Notes: generated from the letters alone by a model not told the origin. A DNA stretch of 64,000 nucleotides from Streptomycetaceae bacterium (GCA_019243445.1 JAFAUH010000367.1:1-64000); one strand, 5' to 3'. Shown: positions 7,817 through 14,991, counted from the first letter of the stretch. Translations and numbers: made by a program.

Positions 7817-8740
7817 GTGAGCACCACCTTGACCCGTCGCGGCCGTAGCTGCACGCCGGAGGAGAAGGAGAAGTTCGCCGAGCAGCGGGCCGAGACCCGC
7901 GCCCGCGTCAACCAGCTGGCGGACACCGCCATGACGGCACTGGCCACCTCCGCCCAGCTGTGGAAGACCTTCCTGCGGGCCGCCGCCGTGCACCACCAGC
8001 GGCCGGGCACGGTCAACCTTTTGTTGCTCGCCGTGCAAGCCCCTGAAGCCGAGGCCGTCAACTCCTTCCAGGGATGGCGGGCCCAAGGCCGCCAGGTCCG
8101 CCGGGGCGAGAAGGGCCACAAGATCTACACCACCGTCATCAAGCCCCGCCAAGGCGAGGCCGAGCCGCAGCACAACGACAGTGAAGACCAGGCCGCCGAC
8201 GAGCGCGGTGCCTTGGCGGGCTTCAGCGTCGGGACGGTGTTCGACATCGCGCAGACGGACCCGATCCAGGGCAAGGACCAGCCGGACCTGACATCCCCGT
8301 ACCGGATCAGCGCCGATCAGGCCGCCGCCGCCGTCCGAGCCCAGCTCGCCCGGCACGGTTTCCGCGTCGAGGAGCGCCCCGGAGCCGGAGCCGCCCACAT
8401 GGACGCACGCGAAGACGGAGACGACGGCATGTGGATCCTGCCCCTCGACCCAGCCGACGCCACCGGACCGGCCACAACCCGCGAACTGCTCGGCGTACTC
8501 GCCCACTGCGAATTCCTCGCCGCCAACGGTGGCACAGACAGCCGGACCCTGGCCGACGAGGCCGAGTCCGCCGCCCACCTGGCCGCGCTCATGCTCGGAC
8601 TGCCCACAGGACCCGCACCCTTGCCGGACATCCCTGAGATGAGCCTGGACGACCCCAACAACCCCCCGATCAAGCAGGCCGCTACCGCCGTCGTCACCAT
8701 CGGCCGCCGGATCGCCGCCGACCTGTCCGGACGCCGGTAA
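7817..8740 (+). CDS. ArdC-like single-stranded-DNA-binding domain protein
   Basis: A 307-residue protein from GTG 7817. After a helical N-terminus the segment NSFQGWRAQGRQVRRGEKGHKIYT matches the ArdC N-terminal signature (tf..W...GrqVrkGEKg). This domain binds ssDNA and in IncW plasmids belongs to an antirestriction protein that protects entering DNA. The C-terminal half (LGVLAHCEFLAANGG, ADEAESAAHLAALMLG) resembles the helical part of ArdC metallopeptidase-type partners, but no HExxH motif is visible, so catalysis is unlikely. An antirestriction or establishment role fits the context; inference. Confidence 0.7.
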   Translation: MSTTLTRRGRSCTPEEKEKFAEQRAETRARVNQLADTAMTALATSAQLWKTFLRAAAVHHQRPGTVNLLLLAVQAPEAEAVNSFQGWRAQGRQVRRGEKGHKIYTTVIKPRQGEAEPQHNDSEDQAADERGALAGFSVGTVFDIAQTDPIQGKDQPDLTSPYRISADQAAAAVRAQLARHGFRVEERPGAGAAHMDAREDGDDGMWILPLDPADATGPATTRELLGVLAHCEFLAANGGTDSRTLADEAESAAHLAALMLGLPTGPAPLPDIPEMSLDDPNNPPIKQAATAVVTIGRRIAADLSGRR

Positions 8741-8752
8741 CCCTGTCTCGGC

Positions 8753-8786
8753 GGGTGGGTGCGGGAGAGCGGTCCCGCACCCACCC
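8753..8786 (+). terminator. hairpin terminator
   Basis: Arms GGGTGGGTGCGGGA (8753-8766) and TCCCGCACCCACCC (8773-8786), 6-nt loop. Confidence 0.6.
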
Positions 8787-8822
8787 GGCCCCGAGCCCCT
8801 TCGTTCGAACAGAAATCCCGCC

Positions 8823-8885
8823 ATGACCATCAACAGCGCCGTTCCGCAGGGACGTTCACCCGCACGGAGTGCACGCGAGGCTTGA
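8823..8885 (+). CDS. possible 20-residue ORF or decayed gene start
   Basis: ATG 8823 opens a 20-codon frame (MTINSAVPQGRSPARSAREA) ending in a TGA that overlaps the next promoter's -35. Upstream is CCCCTTCGTTCGAACAG, a weak echo of the leader element, without a clear AGGAG. It may be the start of a lost cassette gene or a chance frame. Confidence 0.22.
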   Translation: MTINSAVPQGRSPARSAREA

Positions 8886-9003
8886 CCCACCGCCAAAAAC
8901 ATGGTTCAATAGATGTGTTGGGAGGGGATGGCAGCCCCCACCCGACACCCCGGCACCACCCAGTACCGGGGCCAACCCCCTTCACCCATCAAGGAGTTTC
9001 AAG
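8882..9003 (+). promoter_or_regulatory. cassette promoter and structured leader, copy 5
   Basis: -35 TTGACC (8882-8887), 17-bp spacer, -10 TTCAAT (8905-8910), conserved leader with CCCCGG/CCGGGG second hairpin, then ACCCCCTTCACCCATCAAGG before ATG 9004. Confidence 0.72.
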
Positions 9004-9387
9004 ATGAACGCCACCACCGAGCGCCCGACCCCCGCCGACCTCCCCGCCGGAACCCTCATCCGCGTCCAGCCCCACCCCCGCTACACGCGCATCCCCGCCA
9101 GCAACGGCATCGTCGTCACACCGTATGGCCCCGAAGAGACCGCGCACACGCGGGACATGGTGCTGGTGTGGTTCTGGGGACTCGGCGCCCCCGTGCCCGG
9201 CACTTCCGTTCACCTGATCTTCCCCGCCGAGATCACCCCGCTGCACACCACGCTCGACACCATGCCCGCCCCGGTGTTCGACACACTCGCCCAAACCGCC
9301 GTAGCCCACCGTGACGCTCTCCCGTGGGACGACATGAAACCCCTCGCCGACGCCATTAACGCCGCCGCCCAGCGCCGCCAGAGCTGA
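9004..9387 (+). CDS. hypothetical protein in cassette array
   Basis: A 127-residue soluble protein from ATG 9004. The N-terminal half is beta-rich (GTLIRVQPHPRYTRIPASNG, MVLVWFWGLGAPVPG) and may be a small barrel; the C-terminus is helical (APVFDTLAQTAVAHRDALPW). No family recognised. It is a stand-alone unit with promoter copy 5 and a hairpin at 9395-9425. Confidence 0.6.
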   Translation: MNATTERPTPADLPAGTLIRVQPHPRYTRIPASNGIVVTPYGPEETAHTRDMVLVWFWGLGAPVPGTSVHLIFPAEITPLHTTLDTMPAPVFDTLAQTAVAHRDALPWDDMKPLADAINAAAQRRQS

Positions 9388-9394
9388 CCTAACC

Positions 9395-9425
9395 GGCCGG
9401 GGGCGGGCCCACCCCGCCCCCGGCC
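9395..9425 (+). terminator. hairpin terminator
   Basis: Arms GGCCGGGGGCGGG (9395-9407) and CCCGCCCCCGGCC (9413-9425), 5-nt loop, 8 bp after the stop codon. Confidence 0.6.
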
Positions 9426-9715
9426 ACCCACGCCGACCAGACCAGGCCCGCCCCCGGCAACACCACCCCGCCGGCACCCACCCGCAGCGCGCGAAAGCGG
9501 ACGCCCTCCGGGCGGCACCCCCTCACCGGCGCGTTCACCGCCGCGCCCCGCCCCGGCCGCAAGCGGCCGATCCGGGCCCCGACGGGCGCCGGCCCCGGGC
9601 GCGCCACCGACCACAAAGGGCGCCGCCCCTGCACCGCGCTCCAAAGCGGCCAAAGCCCCGGCCGCCCGATCACGCCGCCGGCCACACCCCCACGACTCCC
9701 ACCAGGAGCACAGCC
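9426..9715. other. GC-rich spacer without a confident gene
   Basis: About 290 bp of very GC-rich sequence with open frames on both strands but only Pro/Arg/Ala-rich translations, which I take as composition artefacts. A ribosome site (CCAGGAGCA) appears only at its end, before ATG 9716. Confidence 0.4.
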
Positions 9716-9862
9716 ATGCCCCAACACGACGACCCGCACGAGGACCTCAACGCCCGCGCCATCCCCCGCATCCCACGCCCCCGGCGCGAAGACGAAACCG
9801 GCGGAGGCCAACCGCCCACCCACGGGCGCATCCCACCCCAAGACGGCCCCACCTCCAACTGA
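9716..9862 (+). CDS. small hypothetical protein (48 aa)
   Basis: ATG 9716, preceded by AGGAG at 9704-9708, encodes 48 residues, acidic then Pro/Arg-rich (MPQHDDPHEDLNARAIPR). Thirty-three bases later comes the next gene, so the two are probably co-transcribed. No function can be proposed; it is probably disordered. Confidence 0.45.
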   Translation: MPQHDDPHEDLNARAIPRIPRPRREDETGGGQPPTHGRIPPQDGPTSN

Positions 9863-9895
9863 CAACCCCACACCCACAACCCGAAAGAGCAATCC

Positions 9896-10285
9896 GTGAT
9901 CCCCCTCTACCTGCTGTACCTCGTGACAGGCGCCCTGATCTTCACCAGCGACGGCGCGACACCCACCACCGCGCTGCGCGACATCCAGACCGACAAGACC
10001 CGCCCGCCACTGCGCCACGAACTGCTCGCATCCATCGTCGCGTTCACCGTCGCACTCCCGCTGTGGCCGGTCGCCGTCGCGTGGCGGACAGCCCTCGTCG
10101 CCACACGCGCCATCCGCCGACGACACCCTGAACACCCCAACGTCACCAGGCTGCGAACCAAGGACCGCCGACCGATGCCACCGGCGGAACCACGTTGCCC
10201 TGCACCACCGCTCAGTCCGGAACCCGAGACGGAGCTGTCCAAGAGGCTCAGCCTGGACATCCTCACAAAAAACATGGTCCAATAA
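9896..10285 (+). CDS. small membrane protein
   Basis: A 129-residue protein from GTG 9896. Two hydrophobic segments: LYLLYLVTGALIF near residues 4-16 and LLASIVAFTVALPLWPVAVAW near 42-62; then a basic, Pro-rich cytoplasmic tail. Its final codons overlap the divergent promoter copy 6 (the -10 lies at 10278-10283). Unknown role in the envelope. Confidence 0.55.
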   Translation: MIPLYLLYLVTGALIFTSDGATPTTALRDIQTDKTRPPLRHELLASIVAFTVALPLWPVAVAWRTALVATRAIRRRHPEHPNVTRLRTKDRRPMPPAEPRCPAPPLSPEPETELSKRLSLDILTKNMVQ

Positions 10286-10399
10286 GTTGGGGTCGGGAGC
10301 ATCTCCCGACCCGCATACCGCAGCCGAACAACAGTGACGGCCAGGCAAAGTTTGGCAGCTCGCCTGGCCGTCCGACCCCCTTCACGAGGAGTCCCCACC
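10254..10399 (+). promoter_or_regulatory. divergent cassette promoter and leader, copy 6
   Basis: -35 TGGACA (10254-10259), 18-bp spacer ending AAAAAACATGG, -10 TCCAAT (10278-10283). The leader sequence is different but the architecture is the same: hairpin 1 GGTCGGGAG/CTCCCGACC, hairpin 2 GACGGCCAGGC/GCCTGGCCGTC, then GACCCCCTTCACGAGGAG before ATG 10400. This supports a selected RNA structure. Confidence 0.65.
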
Positions 10400-10657
10400 A
10401 TGCTACGTGACTCGCGGCGCTCTCCCGAAAAGCCGGAGCCGTACGACTGGGTCCAGGTCCGGCCCGCCAACCGTGCCGGCATCGACCCGACCCAGACCTA
10501 CCTCGTCGCCGACCAGCACAGCCTGTACGCCTACGAGCTCAACCACCGCAAGGATCATCCCGATCACCAGGACCGGGCCGCCGTCGTCGACATCGACGAC
10601 GTCACGCTCGTCACCCGATTCGCCGAAACCGGCGCCCGCAGCTGGAGGCCGCTATGA
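10400..10657 (+). CDS. hypothetical protein
   Basis: An 85-residue protein from ATG 10400 (AGGAG 8 bp upstream). Contains DWVQVRPANRAGIDPTQTYL and DRAAVVDIDDVTLVTRF, suggesting a small beta-rich fold. It ends in an ATGA overlap with the next gene. No family recognised. Confidence 0.55.
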   Translation: MLRDSRRSPEKPEPYDWVQVRPANRAGIDPTQTYLVADQHSLYAYELNHRKDHPDHQDRAAVVDIDDVTLVTRFAETGARSWRPL

Positions 10658-11166
10658 CCACGGCCCTCACCAGCGCGCGGTCGCACCTCATATCCAGGAG
10701 CCCGCACATGCCACCCCGCCACGCAGCCGACCAGGACCCCAACCGGCTCATCACACCCGCCGAGTTCGCCCGGCTGCTCGGGCACAAGGACACCACCACG
10801 CTCAGCCACTGGATCAAAAACCCGCCGCCCGGATTCCCCACCCCCAAAGCCTGGGACGAACTGCCCAGCGGACGCCGCCGCCCCCGATGGAAACTCCGCC
10901 ACGCCCAGGAATACGCCAGCACACCCCGGCCCAGCCGGACCGGCGCCGGCCGCCGCACAGGATCCCGCAACGCCCCGCCCCACGCATACACCGGAGACCC
11001 CCGTCTCGACCTCGCCCGCAGCCTGCTCACCAAGCACCCCCACGCCACCACCGGCGAACTCGCCAAGCACCTAGCACAGCAACTCCAGCAACCGCCCTCG
11101 CACACCACACTGACCCGCATCATCAACACCGCCCGCCAACACCCCACCCCAGAGACCGACTCATGA
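10654..11166 (+). CDS. putative DNA-binding protein
   Basis: A 170-residue basic protein from ATG 10654, overlapping the previous stop by 4 bp. ITPAEFARLLGHKDTTTLSHWIKNPPPGFPTPKAW resembles the AlpA/excisionase-type winged helix, where a helix-turn-helix is followed by a Pro-rich wing. The rest includes RSLLTKHPHATTGELAKHLAQ, a second helical element. It could be a regulator or an excision factor for the recombinase at 17.9 kb; inference from motif only. Confidence 0.5.
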   Translation: MTTALTSARSHLISRSPHMPPRHAADQDPNRLITPAEFARLLGHKDTTTLSHWIKNPPPGFPTPKAWDELPSGRRRPRWKLRHAQEYASTPRPSRTGAGRRTGSRNAPPHAYTGDPRLDLARSLLTKHPHATTGELAKHLAQQLQQPPSHTTLTRIINTARQHPTPETDS

Positions 11167-11342
11167 ACCACTGCCCCCGCTGTACCGGCCCCCTCGGTCA
11201 CCAGCCCGCACGCTCCCGCACCACTACCGCACGCAACATCCCCATCTGCACACCTTGCGGACACCACGAAGCTGACTGCGACGCACGCCAGTTGCCCCCC
11301 ATTCCGCCCGGCGAGTGGCCCGTCACCTCAGCAGAGCGTTGA
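11163..11342 (+). CDS. small zinc-ribbon protein
   Basis: A 59-residue protein from ATG 11163, overlapping the previous stop (ATGA). It has a CPRC pair near the start and ICTPCGHHEADC later, four or more Cys/His in zinc-ribbon spacing. Third gene of the 10400-11342 operon. Function unknown. Confidence 0.5.
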   Translation: MNHCPRCTGPLGHQPARSRTTTARNIPICTPCGHHEADCDARQLPPIPPGEWPVTSAER

Positions 11343-11540
11343 TGGCTTGCCAACTACTCGACAAATAGGGCAAATCATTCGAACTAGAATGAATCCGCTG
11401 GTACGTCAACTACCCAGCAAATAAGAAGAATCGCACAAGAAGGATTATCTATCCGCCCTGACCCTGTGGACACAGAAAAAACTTCCGCGATATGCGCATG
11501 TCGGTGCATCACCGAGTCCGACAGGTCTATGATCACGTAC

Positions 11541-11780
11541 GTGGCAGGAGTACGAGGACTCAAACAGAGCGGCCGGACGGGGAAATTCGACCCGGAAGAG
11601 GTCGTGACCCTGACCCTCCGCTTCCGGCCTGATGACCCATACCGCCCTCTGTACGAGGAGCTCGTGAAACGCCTGGACGTGTCCGGCGCTGAAGTAGCGC
11701 GCCGTGGCATGAAGGCGCTTCACGATGAGCTCAGCCGCACGGGATGGACGCCTGCGGAGGAGGCCCGCATAGCCAGCTGA
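11541..11780 (+). CDS. small regulator-like protein, copy A
   Basis: A 79-residue protein from GTG 11541. This start was chosen because TATGAT (11528-11533), a good -10, sits 7 bp upstream, implying a leaderless mRNA; the paralogue at 14733 has the same arrangement. FDPEEVVTLTLRFRPDDPYRPLYEELVKRLDVSGAEVARRGMKAL gives a strand followed by helices, as in small ribbon-helix-helix-like repressors; that fold is inference. A start at ATG 11529 or 11466 is possible. Followed by a hairpin and structured leader A. Confidence 0.5.
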   Translation: MAGVRGLKQSGRTGKFDPEEVVTLTLRFRPDDPYRPLYEELVKRLDVSGAEVARRGMKALHDELSRTGWTPAEEARIAS

Positions 11781-11790
11781 CAAAAAGAAG

Positions 11791-11809
11791 GCCCCCGCTT
11801 TGCGGGGGC
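11791..11809 (+). terminator. hairpin after regulator copy A
   Basis: GCCCCCGC (11791-11798), TTT, GCGGGGGC (11802-11809). The same element follows copy B at 14992-15008. Confidence 0.5.
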
Positions 11810-11825
11810 GGCCAACAGGACAAAT

Positions 11826-11996
11826 GAAGCTTGCCTGAGGCCCCTCACTCCACGGCTAGCAACCACCGAGGAGCCTCACCAGTAGGAACCCCTGCCAGGG
11901 GGTCCCCGCGAATCCCACCCCGAACGGCTGCCAGGCCGCCGGGTCAGTCTTCTTTTGCCCCTCGTAACCAGAGAGGCCGTTGCCATCGTACCAACA
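11826..11996 (+). ncRNA. structured leader RNA, copy A
   Basis: Homologous to the leader at 15034-15199. Outer stem GAGGC/GCCTC. Second hairpin GGAACCCCT-GCC-AGGGGGTCC. Third hairpin CGGC-TGCCAG-GCCG, then a pyrimidine tract with TTCTTTTG, like an attenuator. Stem bases differ between the copies while pairing is kept. Confidence 0.5.
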
Positions 11997-12059
11997 GGCA
12001 GCGGTGGCGGTACCTCCATGCCTGGATCCGGTGTGTCTTGGCCGGATCTACATGTCGAC
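11997..12059 (+). repeat. 63-bp repeat, copy A
   Basis: Identical to 15200-15262 except for one base. It includes GGATCCGG...CCGGATC and the start of the small gene at 12018. Flanking sequence is much more diverged. Confidence 0.85.
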
Positions 12060-12209
12060 GAGTTCTGCGACCGCACCGGAACACCGTGGCGATCCACCCA
12101 GCAAGGAGACCTTGCCTGGACGGCGTACCAAGCCGAGCGCCGCCGACGTGGAAAAACCGACGAAGACCCCTTCAGGGCCTACAACCCTTTCCGCCAGGGC
12201 CGCCGCTGA
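12018..12209 (+). CDS. small protein sharing the N-terminus of the Rep-like protein
   Basis: A 63-residue protein from ATG 12018, beginning MPGSGVSWPDLHVD exactly as in the larger protein at 15188; afterwards it is unrelated (EFCDRTGTPWRSTQQGDLAW...). The other copy starts ten or so codons earlier, but here that ATG is ATC, so a start at 11955 or 12018 must be used. It may be a truncated duplicate, a competitor of the larger protein, or a coding by-product of a conserved DNA/RNA element. Confidence 0.4.
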   Translation: MPGSGVSWPDLHVDEFCDRTGTPWRSTQQGDLAWTAYQAERRRRGKTDEDPFRAYNPFRQGRR

Positions 12210-12517
12210 CAGACAGCCCCAGTGTTCAGGAAACTGAACGCCGTAGCGGTACTGCTTGCTCGGATACTCCCCGGAGCCCAAAAACTCAAACGGTCCCTGC
12301 CACGGGGGAAGCAGGGACCGCCGGGGCCGTGCCTCGGGGGAGGGGCACGGTGCTGTCAGCGTAATAGATCAGTCGGCGAGCGGGTCGTAGAGCACTCGCC
12401 GCGCGGCTGCCGTCCAACAAGGGAACCATCACCGGCCCGATCCACGGAGGCCGCCGCCCACCCAGCACTGCCGACGACACGCCACCGAACGTCTGCACGG
12501 TTGCGCACCCCGCCCCA
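12210..12517. other. hairpin-rich intergenic region before helicase
   Basis: About 300 bp without a gene. Perfect hairpins: GTTCAG/CTGAAC near 12223-12238; CGGTCCCTGC/GCAGGGACCG at 12291-12300 and 12311-12320; CCGTGCC/GGCACGG at 12327-12333 and 12344-12350; CGGCGAG/CTCGCCG at 12374-12380 and 12395-12401. Some are likely terminators; the density could also mark a replication region. Confidence 0.45.
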
Positions 12518-12529
12518 TTTCCGTAACAT
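12501..12529 (+). promoter_or_regulatory. promoter of helicase gene, probably leaderless
   Basis: -35 TTGCGC (12501-12506), 17-bp spacer, -10 TAACAT (12524-12529). Transcription would begin near 12536, about at the GTG at 12538, so the mRNA would have almost no leader. The -10 lies inside inverted-repeat site O1. Confidence 0.5.
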
Positions 12530-12547
12530 TCATGTGCGTGACGAAAA
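12518..12547. promoter_or_regulatory. CGTnAC-N10-GTGACG site O1 (helicase promoter)
   Basis: TTTCCGTAAC (12518-12527), 10-bp gap, GTGACGAAAA (12538-12547). It covers the -10 and start codon, the position expected for a repressor operator. The same motif recurs inside four genes. Confidence 0.6.
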
Positions 12548-14520
12548 TGGTTGATGGGGTATCCGCAGATGGAGTGGTGGTGATCGAGCAGGCGGCGCCG
12601 ACGTGCGAGGGGTGCGGCAAGCCGCTACCTCCGCCCACACCGGGCAAGGGACGCCCCCGCGCGTACCACAACAGCACCTGCCGCATGCGAGCCCACCGCA
12701 AGAAGCGCCAGCCCGGCCGCGCCGAGGCCCTGGTGATCCTCGCGGACCTGCGTCTACCGGTCATCAGCGAGCGCGCGTTGGACCAGCTCGACGCGAAAAC
12801 ACTGGCCGAGGTGATCCGGCAGGCCCAGGCCGCCCGTACCGCCCTCGCCCGGCTCACCGAACTCATCCCCGCCGAGCCCGCTGTGAACGGCACCGTCGCT
12901 ACCGTGCCCGCCCAGTCGGCGGCCGGCGACGAACTCGCCGAGCACCAGGCCACCCCCGAGCAGCTTGCCGTCCCGGTCCCGGAGTCGGCCAGCGTCACCG
13001 AGGAGCCGGTGACGCAAACCCCGGCGCCCGTCGCCCCGCCGCCGAGCGAGGCCCCCGCGGTGCAGCTGCGCGAAGTGGCCGGCATGCGGCCCACCGCCGA
13101 GCAGGCCGCCATCATCGACGCGTGCGCCTCCGGCGTCGACCTGGTCGTTGAAGCCGGCGCGGGCACCGGCAAGACCACCACGCTCCGCATGGCCAGTACG
13201 CAGATGCGCGGCCGCGGACTGTACGTCGCCTACAACCGCTCCATCGCCCAGGACGCGAAGAAGGCGTTCCCGGCACACGTGCAGTGCTCCACCGCGCACA
13301 GCCTCGCGTTCCGGGCCCACGGCCGTGACTACAAGCACCGGCTCAACCTCCGTGTCCCGGCCCAGCGCACCGCCGAGCTGTTGCGGATCGTGGAGCCGTT
13401 GCGAGTCAATCGCGACATCGTGTTGGCGCCGGCCGCGCTCGCCCGGCTCGCCTCCGACGCGGTCGACGCGTTCGCCTACTCCGCCGACACCGAGGTGATG
13501 GTCAAGCACGTGCCGCCACTCGAAGGGGTGACGCGGGCGGAGATGGAAGAGTTGCGGCGCGAAATCCTGCCGCACGCCCGCCGACTGTGGCGCGAGACCC
13601 AAAACCTCGACAGCCAACACCGGTACACCCACGACTACTACCTGAAAGCGTGGGCCCTCACCTGCCCGAAGCTGAAGGCGGACTTCGTGCTACTGGACGA
13701 GGCCCAGGACTCCAACCCCGTGGTCGCGCACCTCGTGCAGGCCCAAGACGCCCAGCGCATCGCCGTGGGCGACTCCGCCCAGGCGATCTACGGATGGCGC
13801 GGAGCCGTCGACGCGCTCGCCACGTGGCCCGCCCAAAAGCGCCTGTACCTACAGCAGTCATGGCGATTCGGGCAGGCCGTCGCCGACGAGGCGAACCGGT
13901 GGCTTAACCAGGTCGGTGCCCCCATCCGCCTCTACGGCAACCCCGCCATGAAATCCCGCGTCCTGCCCGGGAGCTGCGGCGAGTACGCCGATGCCGTGTT
14001 GTGCCGCACCAATGCGGAGGCGATGGCCCGCGCCATGTCCGTGCTCGAAAACGGTCGCCGCCCGGCCCTGGTCGGCGGCGCCGGCCAGATCAGGGCACTG
14101 GCCGAGGCCGCGTTGGACCTACGATCCGGCCGCCCCACTAGCCACCCCGAACTACTCGCGTTCCAGACGTGGGACCAGCTCCGGCGGTACGTCCGCGACG
14201 AGAACAGCGGCAGCGACCTGCGGGTGTTCGTCCGCCTCATCGACGACTACGGCCCCGAGCAGGTCATCAAGGCCGCCAACGCCCTGGTCGAGGAGAAGGC
14301 CGCCGACGTGATCCTGAGCACCGCCCACAAGGCCAAGGGCCGCGAGTGGCCCACCGTCCTGATCGCCTCCGACTTCAGCGAGCCCAAACGGCAGGAGAAC
14401 GGCGACCCCGGTCCCATCCGCCGCGACGAGGCGATGTTGGCGTACGTCGCCGTCACCCGCGCCCGCCTCACACTCGACAACGAAGGACTCGCCTGGATCA
14501 ACGAGTACGACCAGCTGTAG
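12532..14520 (+). CDS. UvrD/Rep-family superfamily 1 helicase with N-terminal Zn-ribbon
   Basis: Up to 662 residues (ATG 12532; GTG 12538 and ATG 12547 are alternative starts). Residues about 25-55 hold CEGCGKPLPPP...STCRMRAHRKK, a zinc-ribbon-like site. A Pro/Glu linker carries site O2. The motor core has motif I AGAGTGKTTT (about 207-216), motif II LLDEAQDSN, motif III GDSAQAIYGWRGA, motif V TAHKAKGREW and motif VI YVAVTRAR, as in 3'-5' UvrD/PcrA helicases that unwind DNA with ATP. The core is shorter than PcrA (2B domain reduced). Next to a probable initiator it may serve plasmid replication; inference. Confidence 0.85.
   Translation: MCVTKMVDGVSADGVVVIEQAAPTCEGCGKPLPPPTPGKGRPRAYHNSTCRMRAHRKKRQPGRAEALVILADLRLPVISERALDQLDAKTLAEVIRQAQAARTALARLTELIPAEPAVNGTVATVPAQSAAGDELAEHQATPEQLAVPVPESASVTEEPVTQTPAPVAPPPSEAPAVQLREVAGMRPTAEQAAIIDACASGVDLVVEAGAGTGKTTTLRMASTQMRGRGLYVAYNRSIAQDAKKAFPAHVQCSTAHSLAFRAHGRDYKHRLNLRVPAQRTAELLRIVEPLRVNRDIVLAPAALARLASDAVDAFAYSADTEVMVKHVPPLEGVTRAEMEELRREILPHARRLWRETQNLDSQHRYTHDYYLKAWALTCPKLKADFVLLDEAQDSNPVVAHLVQAQDAQRIAVGDSAQAIYGWRGAVDALATWPAQKRLYLQQSWRFGQAVADEANRWLNQVGAPIRLYGNPAMKSRVLPGSCGEYADAVLCRTNAEAMARAMSVLENGRRPALVGGAGQIRALAEAALDLRSGRPTSHPELLAFQTWDQLRRYVRDENSGSDLRVFVRLIDDYGPEQVIKAANALVEEKAADVILSTAHKAKGREWPTVLIASDFSEPKRQENGDPGPIRRDEAMLAYVAVTRARLTLDNEGLAWINEYDQL
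12993..13014. promoter_or_regulatory. CGTCAC-N10-GTGACG site O2 (inside helicase gene)
   Basis: CGTCAC at 12993-12998 and GTGACG at 13009-13014, followed by CAAA. Encodes VTEEPVTQ in a disordered linker. Confidence 0.6.
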
Positions 14521-14528
14521 GCCGCCAA

Positions 14529-14583
14529 CTCCCGCCCACCTTTCCGTCACGCCACAGGAGCGTGACGGAAAGGTGGGCGGGAG
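14529..14583. terminator. 23-bp perfect hairpin after helicase gene
   Basis: Left arm 14529-14551 and right arm 14561-14583 pair over all 23 bp, with a 9-nt loop. The top of the stem is TTTCCGTCACG/CGTGACGGAAA, so it also resembles the O-type inverted repeat, with 11 bp between half-sites instead of 10. Likely terminator, possibly also a protein site. Confidence 0.65.
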
Positions 14584-14732
14584 GCTCAAGAACTGACATC
14601 ACGCCAGGAAGAAATGAAATAGGGCAATCCGGCCACAACTTCCCTTCTGAACCTGTGGTGGACAGAAAAAAACTCCAGCAACACACCGAAGGATGTCCCG
14701 GACGACCATGGCGATGCTCTACGATCTTCACT

Positions 14733-14978
14733 GTGCCACCCTCACGAGGCAAACAGCAGCGCGGAAAGACGGCCCAGTTCAAGCCGGACCGCCCGATCCG
14801 CGCCGAAGTCGAGTTCGCACCCGGTGACGAGCCGTACCGCCCCGCGTTCGAGTGGCTGGTGCATGACATGGGCGTGTCCGGAGCTCAGGTACTCCGCGAG
14901 GCTGTGATGGAGCTCTGGCAGAAGAGGGCCGCTCAACGGGGCATGACGCCGGAGGAGGCTCAGCAGATAGCCAGCTGA
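14733..14978 (+). CDS. small regulator-like protein, copy B
   Basis: An 81-residue paralogue of the 11541 gene. GTG 14733 is 7 bp after TACGAT (14720-14725), again suggesting a leaderless mRNA. Shared pattern: V..R....RGKT..F.P.....V.F.P.D.PYRP..E.LV....VSGA.V.R..M..L......R.G.TPEEA..IAS. Short strand then helices, possibly a DNA-binding dimer. A related AGAAAAAACT-containing sequence lies upstream of both copies. It precedes leader B and the Rep-like gene and is a candidate copy-number regulator. Confidence 0.5.
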   Translation: MPPSRGKQQRGKTAQFKPDRPIRAEVEFAPGDEPYRPAFEWLVHDMGVSGAQVLREAVMELWQKRAAQRGMTPEEAQQIAS

Positions 14979-14991
14979 CGACATAAATAAG

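Noticed and set aside
9389-10348. 319-codon minus-strand frame over the end of the cassette array
   Set aside because: It covers the plus-strand genes at 9716 and 9896, which have ribosome sites and sensible membrane segments; the minus translation has no features.
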